Positions 60,301 to 64,000 of a DNA stretch of 64,000 nucleotides are shown one piece after another; position 1 is the stretch's first letter; each line of letters opens with the position of its first letter. The notes under the pieces are model-generated. The model worked only from the letters and a program-made list of their open reading frames with translations, had not been told where the DNA came from and did no database searches. Origin of the DNA: Holacanthus passer (lineage: Eukaryota > Chordata > Actinopteri > Pomacanthidae); the NCBI GenBank assembly GCA_025331565.1, contig JAFREQ010000012.1:13072501-13136500 (forward strand). The letters run 5' to 3'. The position numbers and the translations under genes are program-made.

Positions 60301-61596
60301 TATTATCCACTGAAATGAACTTAAAATATAACCTGATTGTGTGTAAATTTACCATTAGAGGGAGCTATTAGATTTTTATTTGCCTCTATTGAGATCAGGC
60401 AGACATGTTGGTGAAACATTTGAGTGTCATAACATTAGATGAAGCTGATTGAGACGCGTTGCTTGCCACGCCATGGCAAAGCATAGTAAGTAGTATACTA
60501 ATTTGAGCATGGCCTTCAAAGCAACATGAAAATGAGACCACGTCTGACTATGTCACTGTGGTTGATGCATAATACTCAATGTAATAGTGTATATACTTGG
60601 TCACATTTTCATAAAGTGTAAATTTGTCTGTTTATACAGTTTATTGTGGTTGAGTGTGTAATACTCATTGTAATAGTGTATATACTTGGTCACATTTTCA
60701 TAAAGTCTTGTGTAAATTTGTTAATACTTTCTTAAACCTCTCTGTTTATACAGTTTATTGTCTATTACTGTTTAACTGCTCTATCATCTTTGTTGCTGGA
60801 CAATGTGAATTTCCCCATTGTTGGATGAATAAAGGTATATCTTTTCTTATCTGATCTTATTAACAATCAATGCTGAAAATGTGCATTTCTCATGTATAGC
60901 TCTTCCCAGACTGTTGGTGTAAACAGGACTATGGGTTTTTAATCCATGTGTCATATAAATGAAGATACCTGTTTCAGCTGCTTGTGATTTGAACAAAGTT
61001 TATTTCAAGAATTGAGCAAATACTAATTTAAAACAACAACATTAGTTATTGAAATGATTGTTATACATGTGAGAACATTTGTCCGATATAATGCATTATC
61101 ACAGAATCATTGCACTGACAAGCATTTGGATTTTTTTTCATATCTATATATTGCTATATCATGATCAATAATGGAAAAAGGTAATATATCAATATTGTGA
61201 TTCTAATTCCAAACATGTCACGATGGTTCCTTACATGATGCTGTAGGCTTCGTACCATTATAGATTTGAATGAACCACAGTAGAGAAAAAAAAGTATAAA
61301 TTATTAAAGAATTCATTATTAAGTATTAATGTATGTTTTAGTGTGTATCTAAGCTGTTGATCATTAAAAGACAAAAAATACAGTATATTATAAAATTGGT
61401 TAAGTCACACACTCTCTTCAGTTGATTTGCAAATTCTTCACAAAGGTTGATCAGAGCTTAATGTTATCAATGTTGGTACATTTGATTACAGGATTGTTGT
61501 CATTATTTTCACATACATCTTAAAGATCTGAATCAGTCCTGATATGGATTATGTTATGATGGTTACTAGCAAATTATTTTCTCCCTCATCTGTCCC
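60300..61596. other. Spacer between c1r copy B and c1s-like gene
   Basis: No exon is supported. It includes a short tandem duplication and a non-LTR tail (60566-60860, listed separately). The remainder to 61596 is AT-rich and would include the c1s 3' UTR; no strong minus-strand AATAAA was pinned down. Confidence 0.45.
60566..60860 (+). repeat. Non-LTR 3' tail with internal tandem duplication
   Basis: TACTCAATGTAATAGTGTAT then ATACTTGGTCACATTTTCAT occurs at about 60571 and again at about 60660, an 89-bp direct duplication. It leads into GTGAATTTCCCCATTGTTGG then ATGAATAAAGGTATATC, the same tail family as at 1290-1505. Confidence 0.65.
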
Positions 61597-63441
61597 CTAA
61601 GAATTTTCTATGGTATTTATTGTCTCCTTAATCCAGTCTACGTAATTCTCCACCTTGGTGTAATAACCCTTGTACTGCCTCTCACGACAGGGGGGCCCCC
61701 AGGACACAATGCCAGCCAGATGATAAGGCCCTCGACCCTCACCCAACATAGGAAAAACAAATGGCCCTCCACTGTCTTTCTGGCAGCTGTCCTTTCCCGG
61801 TGCTCCAGCACAGAACATGTTATTAGTGAAAGTCATGCGTTTGTTACTCTCTGTGGAAGGTGTATCTTGACACTCTGAAAGGGGGTAGGCCCCAATATGA
61901 GCGTATTTTAGCATGTAAGATGTGGCAAAAATATTAGCCCTCGCTTCTGTCCTCCCCCAACCTGACACTGTGCCTTGTTCATTTTCCACCCAGCTCCTAT
62001 TTGGCTCTGGCAGACAAATGGGAAGGAGGTTTGGGCCTAAATTCACCCTGGAATTTAATCTGATAAGAGCAATATCATTGTCAAAATTGGTGCGGTCTTC
62101 GATGCCCTTGATGTAGTTGGGATGAATTATGATCCTCTCACTGTCCATGACTACCACATTAGACAACCTATTAGATGTTGTTCTTCCATCTACCAGTCCA
62201 CCATACAGGCGCAAAGAGTTTTCCGGCACATTTTCCACAACGTGAGCCGCTGTGACAGCCCATCGGTCATTGATCAGCGATGCTCCTCCTCTATTCGGCT
62301 CCTTAATCAAAAGATGCCAAGGTATTTCTCCCATGTTTGCATTCTTACCTCCCAAAATTCTGCCAGCACTTGTGGGATGTTTTTCAGGCCTCCCGCACAC
62401 TGAAACACGCAAAGAGTCATCACTAGTTTCACATGAAATAAAACCCATCTCCAAGGGAATGACGGCTAATATAAGAAAATATAAGATACAAATTGAGAGC
62501 TGTACCTTCAATGCATTTCGGCATCTCCGTCTTGCCACCGTCTGATTCCCATTCACCATTGGCATTGCAAGTGTATGAGTCTGAAAGATTGAAGAAAACG
62601 TAAATAAAAGCAGAAAACTTTGCATTCTTAAAAGTTAGTTTAGAAAAGAAAACAGAAAAGCTTTGTATAATCACCATCTCCGTCCAGTATGTAATACGTT
62701 GAACTGCACTGAAGCTGGATCTGGTCTTCGTACTGAGTGTGTAGGTTGTCTGAGTCCACCAGCTGAAGGATGCCACCTTCTGGGATGTTAGGAAAACCGC
62801 AATCCACCGCTACATGTGAGAATATGGGGAAAATGCATTGTGAAAGACAGCGTGAGAAAAAAAGACATCATCAGAAAACAAGAAACTGGTTACAGTCAGA
62901 CTCACGTTCACAGATGTAATCGGGAGTCCATACTCCTGTACTCTGGCATGTCGCCACATACTGTGATGACAGGGTCTGGGTGCCTTGCTACTTTGCAAAA
63001 GAAGAAGATAATCAGCTCAATAGTGGCTTAAATATAACAAAAAGGTATTAAAGCTCCTGGTTCTCTGTGCACTCACAGTATTCGCGACATATCCAACATC
63101 ACATGTGACTGTCACTGTTTGACCCTGAGGATGTTCTGGTCTCTGAGGAGTCGCAGTGGAGTGTGGGGTCACCACTGCTGGACACACCTTGTCTGCAATT
63201 AACAGGTGAAAAGAAGAAGAATTTGTGATCACTTTTCAACAAACTTCATAACAAACATTCTTATCCCATTGTGTGAGGAGGCTGCAGTACCTCTGGTTTT
63301 GAAGTGGAGACTGAAGCCTCTGTTAGTGCCAAAGCCATCAGAGGTGAAGCGGATTTGGACATGATGTGCGTGAGTGAGGAAGGGAGATGGAGGAGGCGTG
63401 TCGCCACAGAACGGCCCCAGAGTCCCAGAGGGAGTCTCAAT
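61597..63441 (-). CDS. c1s: Complement C1s-like protease, 3' part of gene
   Basis: Partial gene; exons in the window are 63291-63441, 63077-63192, 62906-62987, 62675-62809, 62506-62580, 61597-62399 (454 codons including the stop). They encode the second half of CUB2 (FCGDTPPPSP, FTSDGFGTNRGFSLHF), CCP1 (TVTCDVGYVAN, VATCQSTGVWTPDYICE), CCP2 (PVDCGFPNIPEGG, YTCNANGEWESDGG) and a serine protease coded by one uninterrupted exon. CQSTGxWTxDxxCEPVDCGFP and the protease features RTNFDNDIALIRL, VSGWGRTEAR and LAGIVSWGPPC match C1s. Activation site AGR/ILGG, His57 (TAAHVVE), Asp102, Asp189 and Ser195 (AGT) are present, but the GDSGG motif reads KDSGG: Gly193 is Lys (AAA). C1s cleaves C4 and C2. CUB1, EGF and the first half of CUB2 lie beyond the right edge. 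Confidence 0.88.
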
Positions 63442-64000
63442 CTGCAAACAACACAGCCTGGTAACATTATCAAATGGATGTTTCCTGATATGTGTGTCCT
63501 CCAGCAATATATGTTTGCATAAGTATTCACCCTAATTTCAGCTAATTCGACACTGGCGCATCACTGTTTTCATAATTAGTTCAATTGAATTTTCAATACA
63601 AAATACAATGTCCTATGTAAAAAAAAAAAAAAAAAAAAAAACATCTTTGATGATAAGCAATAATTAGCACATATAGACAGCAATAGGACTTTAGCCCCTC
63701 TGTGAACTCTGTATGATGTGTGTGATGATGAGCCTCATGATGATGAGAGAACTTCAAAAACTCAAAAAAATATGGCTCGAGCTCCAACAAGTGCAGAGCG
63801 ATGTAATCTGACCTTAACTTGATGAATTCTACACATTACTACTGCACATTACTCCTCCCTAATTGGCCTTATTAACAGTAGCCTGTGCAAAAGTACAAAC
63901 TGAAGGGTGGTGAACATAAATGGCCACCGGTCCAAAGGCAGCAGAGCTACAACAGGCTTTTGCATCAGTAAATCCCTGAATCCCGACCACGAGGTAAAGA
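63442..64000 (-). other. Intronic sequence of c1s-like gene at right edge
   Basis: No further exon with acceptor, donor and phase fitting CUB2 was found before the end of the window. A poly(A) run lies at about 63619-63641. Confidence 0.4.

Overview
The window is nuclear DNA of a ray-finned fish, most likely a percomorph teleost. The evidence is spliced genes with short GT-AG introns, AT-rich intergenic DNA, and several dispersed repeats I recognise from teleost genomes (Tc1-like MITEs, hAT-derived MITEs, non-LTR 3' tails). The gene set corresponds to part of human chromosome 12p13: TNFRSF1A, CD27, PLEKHG6, LAG3, MRPL51, VAMP1, TAPBPL, C1R and C1S. All gene models were assembled by hand, joining exons by splice sites and codon phase.

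Layout, left to right. (1) 584-4113, minus: the 5' part of a CD27-like TNF-receptor gene whose transmembrane and tail exons lie beyond the left edge. (2) 4.2-8.3 kb: intergenic DNA with a decayed repeat cluster. (3) 8.3-14.4 kb, plus: tnfrsf1a, complete, with a non-coding first exon, cysteine-rich domains, transmembrane segment and death domain; head-to-head with the CD27-like gene. (4) 16.5-28.2 kb, plus: plekhg6, a RhoGEF with DH and PH domains and a long disordered tail. (5) 28.9-31.5 kb, minus: lag3, a four-Ig-domain receptor. (6) 31.5-36.5 kb: no gene, but a decayed hAT transposase and simple repeats. (7) 36.6-38.5 kb, plus: mrpl51. (8) 40.7-43.2 kb, plus: vamp1, with its start codon split by an intron. 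(9) 46.7-50.1 kb, minus: tapbpl. (10) 51.1-63.4 kb, minus: three complement proteases in tandem, namely two c1r paralogues and a c1s-like gene that runs off the right edge.

Six of the nine genes act in immunity: two TNF receptors, a T-cell checkpoint receptor, an MHC-I peptide editor and the C1 proteases. plekhg6, mrpl51 and vamp1 are interleaved with no obvious immune role. Two convergent gene pairs (plekhg6/lag3 and vamp1/tapbpl) have opposing poly(A) signals about 30 bp apart.

The most unusual signals are in the complement block. One c1r copy has lost the second half of its first CCP module; a relic of the first half remains and can be skipped in frame. The c1r serine-protease domains are split by two introns, whereas the c1s protease domain is a single exon. 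The c1s copy has lysine in place of the nearly invariant Gly193 of the GDSGG motif. I see no evidence of a wholly new kind of system, and no tRNA, rRNA or CRISPR.
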